64,000 nucleotides of DNA, from assembly GCA_019321725.1 (NCBI GenBank), contig CM033111.1, forward strand, positions 11,284,001-11,348,000, given 5' to 3'. This document shows positions 10,180 to 23,790 of the stretch, one piece after another. This DNA is from Paulownia fortunei. Taxonomy: Eukaryota > Streptophyta > Magnoliopsida > Lamiales > Paulowniaceae. The stretch's first letter is position 1, and every line of letters begins with the position of its first letter. The translations under genes were made by a program, and so were the position numbers. The notes beneath the pieces are model-generated. The model was given only the letters and a program-made list of their open reading frames with translations, was not told the DNA's origin and ran no database searches.

Positions 10180-13005
10180 TAACAACAACTCAATGAACTA
10201 CAGGATTATGCAGTAAAAATCTTGTTTAAACACCTAAAGATACAAACGTCATTTTCCATGCAATAAAAGGCACTTTTAGTAGTATACACAAGTAGATACA
10301 ATTGCAAGTCAACAAATAATAAGTAAACAAATTTCTGGAAAATAAAGTGCGAAAACATAAACAATATAGCAATTTATAGTCCTTCTACTCTACTATACCC
10401 ATAACATGCAAGAGGAAGCCATTATAACAAATTAAGTCTTATAACCAAGTCAGTTTTAATATAATGCTTAGTACCTCTTCTGAGCATCTTGTTCTCCAAA
10501 CTCTGCTAATCTACAACCAACTCTTTCAACAGAAATTCGAACCAGCCTTCCCACATAAGTTCGACTACTCAACTTCCCAGACAAGTTAGATTCTTCAATT
10601 TTTCCTGCACAGATTTGAGCTTCAACTCTTCCCACACAGGTCAGGGTTCAGAACTTCTCCCACATGAAGCACCGAGTGTTTTCTCTCACAAACTGCTTTT
10701 TACGCCTCTATATTGTTCTTTCAAGATAGAAAATGAATATAGAGATTTTTCTTTGAAGGATTAAAAGCTTTAGAAGGCTATAAAAAAGTCTCAATGTTTT
10801 TGTCTTGAGATTTCTTTTTATAGATGTACATGATTTTTTTCCCATTACACCTACTTTTCTTATATCACTCTGCAGTAGTTTTATCACACTGTTTGTGCAG
10901 TTACAATCTGACACTCTGCCTCATTTCTATTTTTCTATTCGTTACATTGGACTATAGCGACTTATCAATATAAGGTTTGCTGATTTAACTAAATTCTTTG
11001 AAGGCACACATGTCCTCACTCTGTTGGATGCTTAGCCTTGCTAAGTGAACTGTTCTATCTTGGATTCAGTTGTTTCTCAGAATCTCATTATTTTTCTTTT
11101 AGTTTTTTGGACATGGCCAACTTTAAATTCTTACTAAACTGATTTAGTCCTCACAATTTGCTAAAATCCTTACCCCCGCTAAACTTTCTGCTCCAATTTT
11201 GGACTTTTCCATTTCAATCTTGAACTCTTTATGCCTATGTGATTGTGAGCTCTTCTTCTATAACTTTTCTATTTATAGGCTAAGTCTTCTTGGAGAACTA
11301 TCTTGTAGTGTAGCCTTTACAAAATTACTACATAAATAAAAAAATCTTTTAAAAGTTTAGGGGTCTGCTCATCATCAAAATTTATACAAGTTGATCCTAT
11401 TAATTTCCTCCCTTTTGATAAGGACAAAATTCTTGAGAACAAAAAGTAATTTCATGATTATGAAAACATAAAAAAAAATGATCAAGAATTTTAACAATAT
11501 TTACTGCATTCAATCATAACGTTTTAGAAATTAGTATTTGCAAATTTATAATATAAACTATTAACTACAATTACTACAATATTTAGTGCAAATTCCTCCG
11601 TAGCCTATATGTTGATCTTCTAATGGCATTTTTGTTTTCGTCGCCTCTATTATTGAAAATAGCATCATGAGAGGATCATGAGAAGATTTGAACCATTAGA
11701 ATTGTGTTCGTGTTGTTCTCTTCATCTTCCCCCTTTTTGACATCATCAAAAAGAACTTGGGAATAGATGTAGTGTAGTAACTTGTTTTTGTCGAGTTGTA
11801 TTGCTGCCCTAGAATTCAAGAAGTCTGAGGCCCTTTTCTTCTTGTGAGGTGACCTTCACAGGAAAAAATTGCAGAAGCCATTGTTCCCCTTGTGAATTAG
11901 CCTCCCAGTCTCTCCACCTACTTGTGGAGCTTCTCTTGGTTCCTCATCAATCAACCTTAGGAGGTTCTTTGTAATTTATGTTGCTTAACTCCTTGTGTTA
12001 ATTCATTTACGGTAGGCACTGTTGAGGGTGATTTGGGCTATCTATTTTTTCTTGGTGCATATTATTTGCACATGCTAGTTTTTATGTAATGTAGAATTTG
12101 TATATATTCTATTACAACAAAATAGCCCATGGAAGAAGGATAAAAACTAATCATCAGTTCTGTGGAGATGATCCTGGAGATAATGTGGGAATTGTACATA
12201 CTAAAGTGGATTCAACGACACTTAGTAGCCCTCGATATTTTACCCATGAAAGTACTTCATTTACATGGATTTTGCAGCAAATGTCATCTTCAAATTATGT
12301 TATTCTATAGTGATTCTCATTTTTTTTCTTCTTGGGCTATCACTGTTTCGGTGGATTATTCTCTCTTCTTCTCTTCTAGATGGCTTTCCCGGTGTGTTCA
12401 AGTTTGAACCAAGAAATCCTCAAAAAACACAAAACCTGTTAGTAGCAACTATCTTCCCTTGCGAAGAACACTTGAGAAATGATAATATTTATGGATAGAA
12501 ATCTTAATACACTTAAGAGATATGAACGATTGAAGAGATTTGAAATATCATTGTGAATTTTTGTTGATATAGAAAAAGCTCTTCTGCTTTTGAGATAAGA
12601 GAATATGAGTCTGGTTTGCCTTATTTATTGACCAGAAAGGGCACATATCTCTTCATCTCCTAATATAATATGCAAACATTAATTTTTTATAATATAAAAT
12701 GACTTTAAATCTGACATTGAGTGTGGTTGTAATGGGTAGACGTGCCAAGGCTTATTGACAGTTAAAAATGATGTTGTTTGAATAGATAGGTTAGCAATTA
12801 GTGCTCCTAATTGAATATAGCTTTGAAAACAAGCATCTCTTATGATTTTTCTTGAAAAAAGATAAGACAAATTAAAAATAATTTTACCTAAATGGATATA
12901 TGATGTATGAAATGGTTAACTTGTATGTCGATTAGCTTAGACCATAACCATGATAAATTTCAATAAATGTATTGTTGATTCTCAATGACTAACTTGTCAG
13001 TTAAC
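10180..13005 (-). mobile_element. Degraded copia LTR and 3' UTR remnants
   Basis: Non-coding, copia-like in texture on the minus strand. At about 11735-11760 the minus strand shows a copia-type polypurine motif (GATGTCAAAAAGGGGGAAG). The block 10990-11430 is repeated, diverged, at 29600-30010. The minus-strand stretch starting TGTTAACTGACAAG near 13005 follows a polypurine run (AAGGGGGAAGA) just past the copia pol end, so about 12100-13005 is probably the 3' LTR of the split copia element described next. Its other boundary could not be fixed. Confidence 0.4.
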
Positions 13006-13079
13006 ATCTTCCCCCTTACTCATATAAATGTCTTGCCCCTAAATAACATGCTTTAAACAAGATTAAAATTTAATTCAAG

Positions 13080-13610
13080 TATGCCTAATTCTCATTTCCA
13101 GAAGACAAACCTAGAGTCGTAGAGGGGCTTTACGAATATGTCAACCAATTGATCTCACTATTAATGTACTTCTTTAAACAAGATTAAACATTTAAATCAA
13201 GTATGCCTAATTCTCATCATCTAAAGACAAACGTAGAGTCATAGAGGGGTTTTACGAATATATCAGCCAATTGATCTCAGTATTGATGTATTTGATAGAT
13301 ATGTTCTTCTATTCTATATAGTCTTTGATAAAATGGCGTCTGATGTCGATTGCTTTGTCCTTAAGTGTGACACCAGGTTGAATTTGATTGCAATAGCACT
13401 TGTATTGTTGCAGAAGATCGGAGTCAGCTTGGTGTCGATTTCGTAGTCCTTTAATTGTTGGTTATCATAGTATCTGAGCATAATAATTTCTTTTATAATA
13501 TACTCAGCCTCTGCCGAATATGTGGCTATGGAAGTCTGTTTCTTGCTGAACCACGTCACTAATCTGCTGAGCATTTCACATGTTCTATTAGTGCTTTTTT
13601 TCATCAATTT
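13080..13610 (-). pseudogene. pol: Copia RNase H remnant
   Basis: Minus-strand frame with the copia RNase H signatures VTWFSKKQTSIATYSAEAEY, then LKDYEIDTKLTPIFCNNTSAIAI, and an RTK near the active-site region. It ends with the VKPLYDSRF tail. The frame breaks at both ends and the last segment is tandemly duplicated, so no working enzyme is expected. Confidence 0.8.
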
Positions 13611-13755
13611 TGCAACCAGTATAATCTATATCTGAATACCCAACAAGATTGAAAGTAGAATCCCTAGGATATCAAAGTCCCATATTAAGTGTTCATTTCA
13701 AGTACTTTAAAAAGATTCTCTTTGTTGCATTATAGTGAGACTTATTGGGATCAAA

Positions 13756-14500
13756 TTAAAAACAAGCACATATACCAACAACAAACTTTATATCAGGTCT
13801 ACTAATACTCAAGTAAAGTAGAGAGCCTATCAAACCTCGATATAGAGTTACATCCATAGATTTTCCATTTTCATCTTTTCCAAGTTTGGTGGATGTCTCC
13901 ATAGGGATCTTTACTGGTGTGCAATTTTCTATACCAAATTTCTTCAAGATATCCTTACTATATTTGGCTTGATTAATGAAGACACCTTCACTTAATTGCT
14001 TGACTTCCAGTCCAAGGAAAAAACTTAGCTCTCTTATCATGCTCATACCAAACTTTATATATATCGATTTTGAAAGTTTCTCACACAACATTTTGTTCGT
14101 CAACATAAATTTGAACAAGTGAATTGTCGATTTATGTTGTAATTTAAATAAGGTTATGTCTACTTTACCTTTGATGAACGCTTTCTATATAAGAAATTGA
14201 GAGAGTTGTTTATGCCAGGCTCCCAGTGATTGCTTTAGTCCATAGAGCGCTTTATCAAGTTTGTAGACAAACTTAGTTGGTGAGTTAATTGAAAATTCTA
14301 GAGGTTTATCCATGTAAACTTCTGCTTGTAGTTTTTCATTCAAGACTGCAATCTTGACATCCATCTTCTAGATTATGAAATCCTTGTAGGTTGTGTAAGC
14401 AAGAAAGATTATGATTGCTTCAAGTCTTGCCATATGAGCAAATGTTTAATCAAAATCTATGCCCTCTTCCTGAGGATATCCTTTTGCAATCAATTTTACT
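13756..14500 (-). pseudogene. pol: Copia reverse transcriptase remnant
   Basis: The 13756-14118 frame gives the copia RT C-terminal part: FFLGLEVKQLSEGVFINQAKY, DILKKFGIENCTPVKIPM, then YRGLIGSLLYLSISRPDI. Further RT sequence reaches about 14500 in broken frames, including the usual EVYMDKPLEFSI-like stretch near 14300. Reading frame changes and stops mark it as dead. Confidence 0.8.
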
Positions 14501-14989
14501 TTATTTGCAATGAAAATTCCTCTTTGTCCATTTTATTTCAAAGGCTTGTTTAGTTCTAATGACTCCTTGACAAGTTGGTATGGGAACAAGTGTCCAGAGT
14601 TAGCTTTTTTTGAATTGATGGAGTTCTCTTGCATGGCTTCAATCCAGCTTAAATCCCCTAGGGCTTCTTCGATTCTCTTAGCTCTATATCTAATAGGAAT
14701 GTAATAAATATGGCTTTATTTTATGTTGCAAACCTGGTTCTAACTCTTACAGTTGGTAATCCAATGACCAAATCTACTGGATGGCCTCTGAGCCATCTCA
14801 AGTCAGGATGAAATTTAGTCAAATAGTTTGTAGTTGGCTTGGGTATTCTTTAATTGGCTTATTCTATTAGAAAATTAGCATTTTATTGTGTCATATTCTT
14901 CATCATCTGAATTTTCATTGACATTTGGTATGATTTCTTCAAGTTGATTAACACACAATTGAAGATTTGCCATCTTTTGAATATCCACT

Positions 14990-16034
14990 TTGCTGGATTC
15001 TTCTCTGCTTTCATTTATTGATGGATTCTCTTGATAATCTTTTTCATACAAGAAAACATGAATATATTCCGTCTTTCGTTGAAACCCTGTATGATTTGCT
15101 CATAGCCAAGTAGCATATGAAAACTCCTTCATCTACATTAGCATTAAAAACAAGGAGTTTCTCTTTGCTATTATTGTGGATATAGCACTTGCATCTAAAG
15201 ATATGAATGTAGGAGATCTTGGGCTTTATTCCCTTCCACAACTCTTATGGTGTCTTGTTGTGTTACTTGTTAATAATACACTGGTTCTTAGTGTAGCATG
15301 CAGCAATCTCTTAGGAAGTTTTGCTTTATTTAACATCGTTTGCACAGCTTCCTTAAGAGCTCTATTTTTTCTCTTAATAACTTCATTTTATTTAAGAGTT
15401 TTGGATATTGAGTGGTCATGTTTGATTCCATGTTTAGAGCAATATTTAACCACTTTACTGTTCATGAATTTTGTACCTCTATTTGACCTAATTCATAAAA
15501 TTGCTTAGCTTTTATGTGTCTAGATTTTGTTCATAACTTCAATCAGCTTGCTGCAAGTTTCATTTTACTATGCAGAAATACAACTCAGGTGTATCTAGTG
15601 TGATCGTCTACGATCATAAAGGTGTACTTTTTACCACTTAGACTGAGTGTGTGCACTGTTCTAAACAGGTCTATGTGGAGTAGCTCTAACACTCTAGTTG
15701 TTAATAGATGATTCTTGCTCTTCAATATTGACTTGGTCTATTTACCTAGTTGATAAGCTTGACATATTTTGTCCTTGATATGTTCCATTTGGAAGTCCTT
15801 TAACTAGGCTGTATTTGGAGAGCTTTGCAATTATCCTAAAGTTTATGTAGTTTAAGCTTTTATGCCTTAACTAACCCTATTTAACTGAATTATTTGATGC
15901 AAAACAAATGGGGTTAATAATAAAAGATAATAACCAATCAACAATATAGATATTCCCTTTTCACTCTAGTGAGTTTATCATGTCCAGATTCAACTTCTTT
16001 AATAGTGTAGAAATTTTAAGAATATTTCCTTGTG
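14990..16034 (-). pseudogene. pol: Copia integrase remnant
   Basis: The 15044-15241 frame carries the copia integrase C-terminal signature (WKGIKPKISYIHIFRCKCYIH, shortened here by quoting only the start, then VDEGVFICYLA). The upstream part to 16034 is degenerate. The plus-strand ORF at 15176-15508 is its antisense shadow. Element B inserted at 16035-16039, cutting this gene from its upstream half at 28089. Confidence 0.7.
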
Positions 16035-16039
16035 TGGCC

Positions 16040-17621
16040 TACTATAACTTTAAGGTTGCAAACCAAAAACAAATTGTATCAAGTAATAAATTTCTCGAGA
16101 GTTTGAGGTCGATTCACAGAGAAGTTGTTTGAAATTTTGGGTTTATATTTCTTAAAAGAAGGCCTGAATGTGGTTTAGAATATAAATAAAAATTTATGTT
16201 ATAACTAAAAAATTAAAGTAATAAAAGTACTGAGTATTAGGGATCCGCTCTTGATTTTTGGATAGAAGAATGATTATTTATGCTTTCTATCTCTTTTAAA
16301 TGCCACAATTAGAATCCATACATAATGAAGGTTCCAATGGGAAGATGTTATTAATAGCTTATGCATTTAGGTAATGATATTGTCTTACTATTTGCAAATT
16401 ATATCTTAACACCAATACTTATTTATGGGATCAAGAATTTATGTACACCTTTGTCTACAACAAATCAATGTTTCATATTAGCAGTCAGTGGGGTAAAATC
16501 ATACAATAAGCTAAATAAACCCAAGTATTTGTTGTGTCATTGGTGATACATAAATCAAGATCGCCACTAAACAAGAAGGGTTTCAATCAAAAATTAAAAT
16601 AATAAAAAAATACACCTAAACATTACGCACCTTTATAACCGTTTATTTTCCTCCATCAAGAACTTCACCCTTTTTCCTTTATTTGAATGAAATTTAGAAA
16701 GATATAATGAAAATAGAAAAGACTAAAAATAGAAGAGAAACTAGATAATACATTTCTATTACTACTACAAAACTTACAATACTATTAGAAGACTTAGCCT
16801 AAAGAAATATGACAATAAACCTTTCTTTCCCTTATAAGGGTTTTTGTGTGTGTTGAATGTCATCCAAGAGTCCCTATTTATAGTAGAAGATTGCCTAGAT
16901 TGGCATCTCCCAATTCACTCCAAATGCACTCCAAATTAACTTCGAATGTGATCTAAATTCACATGTCCTTTTCAGATCCGAATCTTGTCATCCATTTTTC
17001 TCCATTAAAAGTTATCAACATGAAATTTGTCCTTTAGCTTCATTTATCAACTTTAATCACCTAATTCCAACCACTAGGAGAAAGTTATGCTTGATTTAAG
17101 GATATGTGTCTACATAGATAGATTCATTCCAATGCTATCACTTGGATAAATATTCTTCTATAGTCAAGGCTGAATTGGGCTGAGCTTCTAATAGCAAATT
17201 GTAATTCTATCTCTTGAATTTCAAATGATACAAGATTCAGGTCTATAGGGCTTTTGAGCATGGAGTTATACCTGAAATACCCAAACTGCACAAGTTTGGA
17301 AACATGCTGATTTTAAGCCCAATAATCACTTGCAAAGCCTAAGTGATTTCTTGCATATATTTTGATCAACACATTATGGACTTAGGCAAAAGAGGCCCAT
17401 TTCTTCTAATTGTGATGCTTGTTTGATCCGATAAAATATTATCTCCCAATTTCTTTACAAAATATGTTGTCTTCTTTGATTTTATTTTGGCTCTTCTTGA
17501 TATATTTTTGTTTATTGATTCCATAACACAAAATTTTAATAAAATTATAATATTAATAGAATAAAGCAATAAAAGTATAAAGGATTTGATACAAACAATA
17601 TATCAAAATATGTACTTATTA
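16040..17621 (-). repeat. 3' LTR of element B
   Basis: 1582 bp. On the minus strand it starts TAATAAGTACA (TG mutated to TA) and ends GTTATAGTA (CA mutated to TA). It has one 178-bp unit, and a TATA-like CTATAAATAG near 16873-16882. Confidence 0.9.
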
Positions 17622-17637
17622 AATTCCCCCACACTTA

Positions 17638-19444
17638 ACCTTTGATCGTCCTCGAGCAAGCCTAAAATTAATCTAAACTATCCACTTTTATAGGAAATCA
17701 CGATTGTATTTAGCATATGCTATAAACTTTTAAACCCTTAGGTGGCCCATAGAGGATGAGTTATAGTCTCGTGAGTATTTTCAGCGGTGATACCCACAAA
17801 TACCTATAATAACTAACTTCCAACCATTATTCTTAGGAAGCAACAAAATAATATGGAAATGAAATCAAACAAGTGTTGAATCTAACCCTTAATCATTCAA
17901 AAGTCAATACATTTCCACAATAAGCATGCTCAAGTATGTGAGTGTGTGAATTAATGTCAATAGTGATGAAATCATGCATGCTTCAAACAAGTGAATTCCC
18001 ATAGGACTTCTCAAAATACATCACTCGAACTCTAATGGAAGAGTTAAACATCATAGGTTTTTCCTTTGCTACAAATCTCTACTACACCGAATGCACCACA
18101 TGAAATCAAAAGGTCTTCAATAAGGTTGTAATATGGTCAAAGGGTAGTGATGGGGCTAAGAAATAAAATGATAGGATGCAACAAAGATTCTAAAAACTTC
18201 ATGGGATTGGAGACATAGAGTTTATCAATAAAAAATTCTTATACTCCACGAATTTCAACACTGGGCCTATTGTTATTGAATTGGACTCCTCTTCATCATT
18301 ATTATTGATTTTTCAACATCCCATTTTTAGTTGTAACTCGTAATATTTTTAACACTTTGTAATTTTTTTTATTTTGTTTTTGTTTTTTTAGAAGACCCCC
18401 TCCCCCCCCCCACACTTTTCTTTTTTTCCAACCCAAATTTCTTTTGCAAGTTCACTTTGTCAATGGAATGTCTCTTAAACTCCAAATCATATTTAGAACA
18501 AGGGTAGGATAATAATATATTTAGGCTATGTAAGAAGATATTATTACCACAAAAAAAATATGTACTTATTGAAAGGCTCAAAGTGGCTCACTATGGGGAA
18601 GGTTCTCTTAGAACATCACATGAGAAACAAGTTGATTTGGCTATGATGCTAGAAAGTCTAATACCTTAATCATTTATTAAGTTGTGCTCAATCAGTCATT
18701 CATCTCGACAGACTAAAAGGAAAAGTTCTAATACTCAACCCCTTCATGTAAAAAATCTAAGTGATGATTAAAACAAGGGCATAAGAACTACCTATTTTGA
18801 TATGCTTGTCTCCACATTGAACAACATAACTATTTGTTCAAAAAGATTTAAGTATAATTATTACAAAAATATATTAACCAAAGAACAATTTCAAAGTCCA
18901 AAACAACCCATCATCAATCAAACTGCATTATCTGTGCTTAATTTTAATCATTGAAATTGAAAGAACATCTACAACTAAAAAAAAAAGGCAATTCACAAAC
19001 TTTTATTAAAAACTTCACAAACTTGTCATGTTATGCAAAATAATAGGGGCACGTCTCAAGAGTCTTACAGTTACCCTTTACTCTACCACCCTTTTTCATG
19101 GTTTCAATGGGCCCAAATAAAACACGCTTGAATTTTTTAAAAATAAATAAAACTAGAAAAAAACACACATTGAACACACAAGATATGATATCAACTATCC
19201 CCTCCCCCAACCTAATCGAGACATTGTCCTCAATATTGAAAATAGATAGAAAAGTAGAGTTTATAAGATATTACTTGAAATGTGACTTATTAGAAAATAA
19301 AGCTGATCGAGACATTGTCCTCAATATTGAAAATAGATAGAAAAGTAGAGTTTATAAGATATTACTTAAAATGTGACTTATTAGAAAATAAAGCTGAAAC
19401 AACATAATATATACACTATTAGTTGAAACCATTAAGGATAAATT
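17638..19444 (-). other. Element B conserved non-coding 3' region
   Basis: Counterpart of 3926-5632 in A. Contains a 91-bp tandem duplication (19216-19306 and 19307-19397) and a poly-C run at about 18401-18411. No gene. Confidence 0.75.
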
Positions 19445-19967
19445 TCACAAGGTGAGAGTCAAATTTATTTTATGTTTTAGGTGAAATAAAATCTTTTTCT
19501 ATAGCATGAACTACAAAAGATAGCAAACCATAAAATAAACCATTAATATTAAGAATATCTACAGGTTTCTAGTGAATGTTGAGTTGTGCCCAAGAGGCAA
19601 CTTGGAATAATTCCTCCAGTATACCAAAACTGCCAGGAAGAGTGATGAATGCATCCATATTATTTAACATGTTAGGCATTATGTCCTAAATATGTGGTAC
19701 TTTTACCTCATCTCCAATGGTTATACCTATGATATTTTGTACTGTTAAAAATTTTAGGATAACTTCTCAAACTTTGACTCCTCCTACATGAATAGAAGTA
19801 GCAATGCTCTCCATTAACCCCAAACTGTCTCTTCCATACACTAAATGAATTTTTCTTTCTGCTAAGGTTCTATTAAGGTTATTAGTTGCCCCTATAAACT
19901 TACCATTTTTTCATGAATTGCTTCCACAAAAGGCACAAATACAGTTGAACTTGCGAGTGGAAGACCT
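19445..19967 (-). pseudogene. LOG pseudogene in element B
   Basis: Minus-strand LOG homologue aligned with 3272-3925 of A. It retains text such as [42 protein letters not shown] and SWAQLNIH, interrupted by several stops (for example just after CGSNS and before KPVDILN). The start codon is lost. About 110 bp is deleted between FISP and the terminal K..NKFD segment, removing the region that in A encodes the stretch ending near DWSNRNNG. The signature reads PGSFGI: Pro is kept where A lost it, but Gly and Thr are changed. Confidence 0.85.
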
Positions 19968-20189
19968 TTCTATTTTTTTTAAAGCAAGTTGTGCTAAAAT
20001 AGAGTAAACACGATGCTATTTATTGAGTTGTGAACAAGAAATGCATTTATTTATATTTTTTTCTTTTATCATAAAAGGTTGAAAATAAAGACACAAAATT
20101 TGAAAATTTGCTACTTACATGTGAATGTACATGTAGTTGTGACTGTGACTCACATCTTTATCTGGTTTTACATCCAGTAATGGCTTAAA

Positions 20190-20754
20190 CGCCCTCTATG
20201 GATCGAGGATATGATTCCCATCCAGTTTTCTTATAAACTGAAAAATAAGGTCTTTTAATGTCAGATTCCCAAGGTTATAATACTCATATTCATTCCGGTA
20301 GTAATTCCATAAATCAAGAATTACATGTTATACTAATCTATGAATGTATCTCAAGAGTCAATAGAATGTCATCTAAAGACTTCTTACTCAATCCATCCAT
20401 AATGAATTGAATTTTATCTTTTTGATTTTTAAAAATCATTCCTAAGGAACGACACTTTGTGTTGCAAGTCCATCGAACTCATTTATGACAAACTTGTATT
20501 TTTTTTACCTTTTGTTTTTTTGAATATGTGCTTTTACCAAAACCAGGTATGTATCTAGTAAGAAAGTTTGAAAACTCATGTGAAAACTCACTTGCTAATC
20601 TTACCTTTGCTTTAATTATCTATCATATGTTCCTTGGGATGCCTTTGTGCATAAGCATCATTAATCTTTCAATCCTAGTTTTATAAATTTTTAAAATTAT
20701 ATTTTTAGGAAGAAAAGGAAATCGTTTCTTAAGGGTTGGAAAAATGTCATCCAT
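20190..20754 (-). pseudogene. ORF-X pseudogene in element B
   Basis: Starts MDDIFPTLKKRFPFLPKN at 20754 and runs 44 codons before the first break. The later part matches ORF-X of A (HEFSNFLTRY, RWTCNTKCRSLG, FIMDGLSKKSLDD) and continues through the point where A stops, as NEYEYYNLGNLTLKDLIFQF. This shows that the family's ORF-X was originally longer than A's 152 codons. Stops make this copy non-functional. Confidence 0.65.
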
Positions 20755-21035
20755 TTTGAAAAGAACAAAAAAAGAGAACGAGAAAAAGAGAGAAACTTTG
20801 TACAAAGATTTTAGTTGTTTGAGAAACTGATAAATCCGACTTCAATAGCTATGGAGTACAGTTATCCGCCACTTAATTGTGAAAAGAAAAGAAAAAATAA
20901 AAGAAAAAAGCCTATAAAACAAACAAAGTTAGAAAACAAAATATGTATATATATACACACATACTAATCATAACAAGGGTTAGAAAAGAAAAATTTCTCT
21001 TGTGAAAATTGATTCTATAGAAATGGTTTAAGTCT

Positions 21036-22350
21036 TTATCCATTTAATGTGAATACGTTACCACTTCTAGAATTCTCAATGTCAATCACCCCATAAGAAT
21101 ATACCTCTTTTACAACAAAATGGCCACTCCACATTGATCTCAATTTTCCAAGAAATAAATGCAATCGAGAATTATAAAATAAAATCTTTTGATCAACCTT
21201 AAATGTTTTTTTTGAAATTTTATTATCATGAAATTTTGGGATTCTTGCTTTATGAATTTTAGAACTCTCGTATATATCACTTCTCAGTTCTTGAAGTTTA
21301 TTGATTTGCAATTTGCGTGATTTTGAAGCTTCATCAAGGTTGAAGTTAAACATTTTAATTGCCCAATAAGCTTTATGTTCAAGTTCAAGAGGTAAATGAC
21401 AAAGTTTCTTATAAAATATCCTATATGGAGACATGCTAATAATGTTTTAAAATATATTTTATATGCCTAAAGTGTATCGGTGAGTCTAAGAGACCAATCT
21501 TTAAGATTTTTGTTAACTGTCTTTTCCAAAATTTATTTTATCTCTCTATTTGTGAGTTTAACTTGTCCATTTGTCTGAAGGTGATAAGGGATTACAACTT
21601 TATGTATGATTTCATATTTCTTCATTAAAGTTTTAAAAAATTTATTACAAAAATGTTTTCCCATCACTGATAATGAATCGAGGAATTCCAAATCGACTTA
21701 AAATATTTTCTTTTAATTTTTTTTCACTATTTTGTGATCATTGTTTTGATAGGGAATTGCCTTGATTCATTTTGAAACATAATCTATGTCGATCAATATG
21801 TAAATAAAATTAAATGATAATGAGAATGGTCCTATGAAGTCAACATCCCAACATTCAAAGATTTCAATCACTAGGATGGGATGTAGGGGCATCATGTTTC
21901 ACTTTGAAATGGATCCTAACTTTTGATAATTTTCACAAGTTTTGCAAAATATATAAGTGTCTTTGGAAAGAGTTGGCCAAAAAAATCTACATTGCAAGAT
22001 CTTTTTAGCGGTTTACTTTGCCGAAAAGTGACCACCACATGCTCCTAAATGACAAAATTTAAGAATATTACATTTCTCATTGTCAGGCATGCATCTTCAA
22101 AAGATTTGATCAGGATTATATTTGAATAGGTATGGATCATCCCAATAAAAAATTTTCACCTCGGTCAAAAACTTCTTTTTATCTTGGGAATTTTAATATG
22201 GTGGCATATTTCGTGTCACAAGAAAATTAACAATGTCGGCAAACCAAGGTAAAATAAAAATATTAAATAGTTGTTCATAGAAAAAGTGTCATTAATGGGT
22301 GTGGTTTGAAATGAATCATCATAAACGAGTCTCGATAAATGATCAGCCAC
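21036..22350 (-). pseudogene. pol: Element B integrase remnant
   Basis: The open part 21036-21434 is the C-terminal domain (MSPYRIFYKKLCHLPLELEHK, quoted in part, to GNVFTLNG). The zinc-binding and core domains lie upstream on the minus strand to about 22350, in broken frames matching A's 1163-2219. Same gene order as A. Confidence 0.8.
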
Positions 22351-22399
22351 CACATTCTCTACTTTTTTCTTATCTCGATTCGTAATGTTGAATTCCTGG

Positions 22400-23790
22400 A
22401 GTAAGAGAATCTACCTAATCAATTCAGATTTAGCATCTTTTTTTGACAAAGATATTTCAAAGCTATATGATCACTGAAAATAATAATTGGTGAGCCAACA
22501 AGATAAGATCTAAATTTGTCCAATACAAAAACTATAGTAAGTAATTCTTTTCCAGTTGATGAATAATTCAATTGAGCACTATTCAAAATTTTACTTGCAT
22601 AGTAAATAACATATGGTTTCTTATCTTTTCTTTGTCCTAACACAGCTCTAACACCATATTTACTAGCATCACACATTATTTCAAAAGGTAAAGTCCAATC
22701 TGGAGGCTGTATGATTGAAGCAGTCGCAATCATGCTTTTGAAATATTGTGTGATGCCAGTGACTTTGTTGTTGGAGCTATGTTAGGACAAAGAAAAGATA
22801 AGAAACCATATGTCATTTACTATGCAATCTGGAGGCTACATGATTGGAGCAGTCGTAATCATGCTTTTAAGCTTAACAAAACATTTTCACAATTTGTAGT
22901 CCATCCAAAAATAATATCTTTTGTTAGAAGATTACACTAAGGTTTAGATATTATACTAAAATCTTTGATAAATCTTCTATAAAAACCAGCATGTCTTAAA
23001 AATGATCTTACCTCCTTTATAGACTTTGGTATTGGCAAATTGACAATTAACTCGATTTTAGATTTGTCTACTTCAATACCTTTTGATGAAATAATGTATT
23101 CAAGAATAATATCAATTGTTACCATAAAATGTCATTTCTCCCAATTGAGTACAAGGTTCTTTTCTTCACACCTCATCAAAATATTTTCTAAATTAGACAA
23201 ACAATCGTCAAATAAATTACAAAAAAAAAGAAAAATCATCCATGAAGACTTCAAGAAAATGTTCCACCATGTCACTAAAAATACTAATAATGCATTGTTG
23301 GAATGTAGCTAGTGCATTACATAATCCAAAAGGCATCCTTGGATATGCAAAAGTACCAAAATGACATATAAAAATAGTTTTCTCTTAATCTTCAAGTGCA
23401 ATTGCAATTTGATTATACCCAAAATATCCATCTAAGAAGCAGTAAAATTCATGTCCCGCAACTCTTTCTAAGATTTGATTCATGAAAGGTAATGAAAAAT
23501 AATATTTTCTAGTAATTGATTTGAGTTTCCTATAGTTAATGCACATTCGTCAACCAGTAATAGCCCTAGTTGGAATTAATTCATCATTCTCTTTCTTAAC
23601 TATAGTAACTCCAAATTTATTTGGTATAAATTGAGTAGGACTTATCATTTGCTACCAGAAATAGGGTAAATGATTCTATTATCTAAAAGTTTAATGATTT
23701 CATTTCTTACTACTTATTTCATATTAGGATTTAGCTTTCATTGCATTTCTCTAGAAGGTTTAGCATTTCCTCCAGATAGATGTTATGTGT
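22400..23790 (-). pseudogene. pol: Element B RT / RNase H remnant with internal rearrangement
   Basis: Reading leftwards: RT palm (MPFGLCNALATFQ, then LEVFMDDFS with both catalytic Asp residues), RT thumb at 22937-23125 (EVRSFLRHAGFYRRFIKDFS), and RNase H at 22419-22733 (TLPFEIMCDASKYGV, LGQRKDKKPYVIYY, FSDHIALKYL). Between thumb and RNase H, 22741-22826 is an inverted copy of an RNase H segment flanked by a duplicated 47-bp stretch (see findings). Frameshifts also occur. Confidence 0.85.

Larger units (their letters stand above)
13006..16034 (-). mobile_element. Copia element, 3' half (integrase to RNase H), split by element B
   Basis: Minus-strand Ty1/copia pol remnants running from integrase at the right to RNase H at the left. 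The other half resumes at 28089, beyond element B. Stops and frameshifts are scattered throughout. Near 13051-13292 two tandem copies of a 121-bp unit cover the pol C-terminus (a KPLYDSRF-type end). Confidence 0.85.

Noticed and set aside
15176..15508. 110-codon plus-strand open frame with hydrophobic stretches
   Set aside because: It is antisense to the copia integrase remnant on the minus strand, which has clear family motifs.
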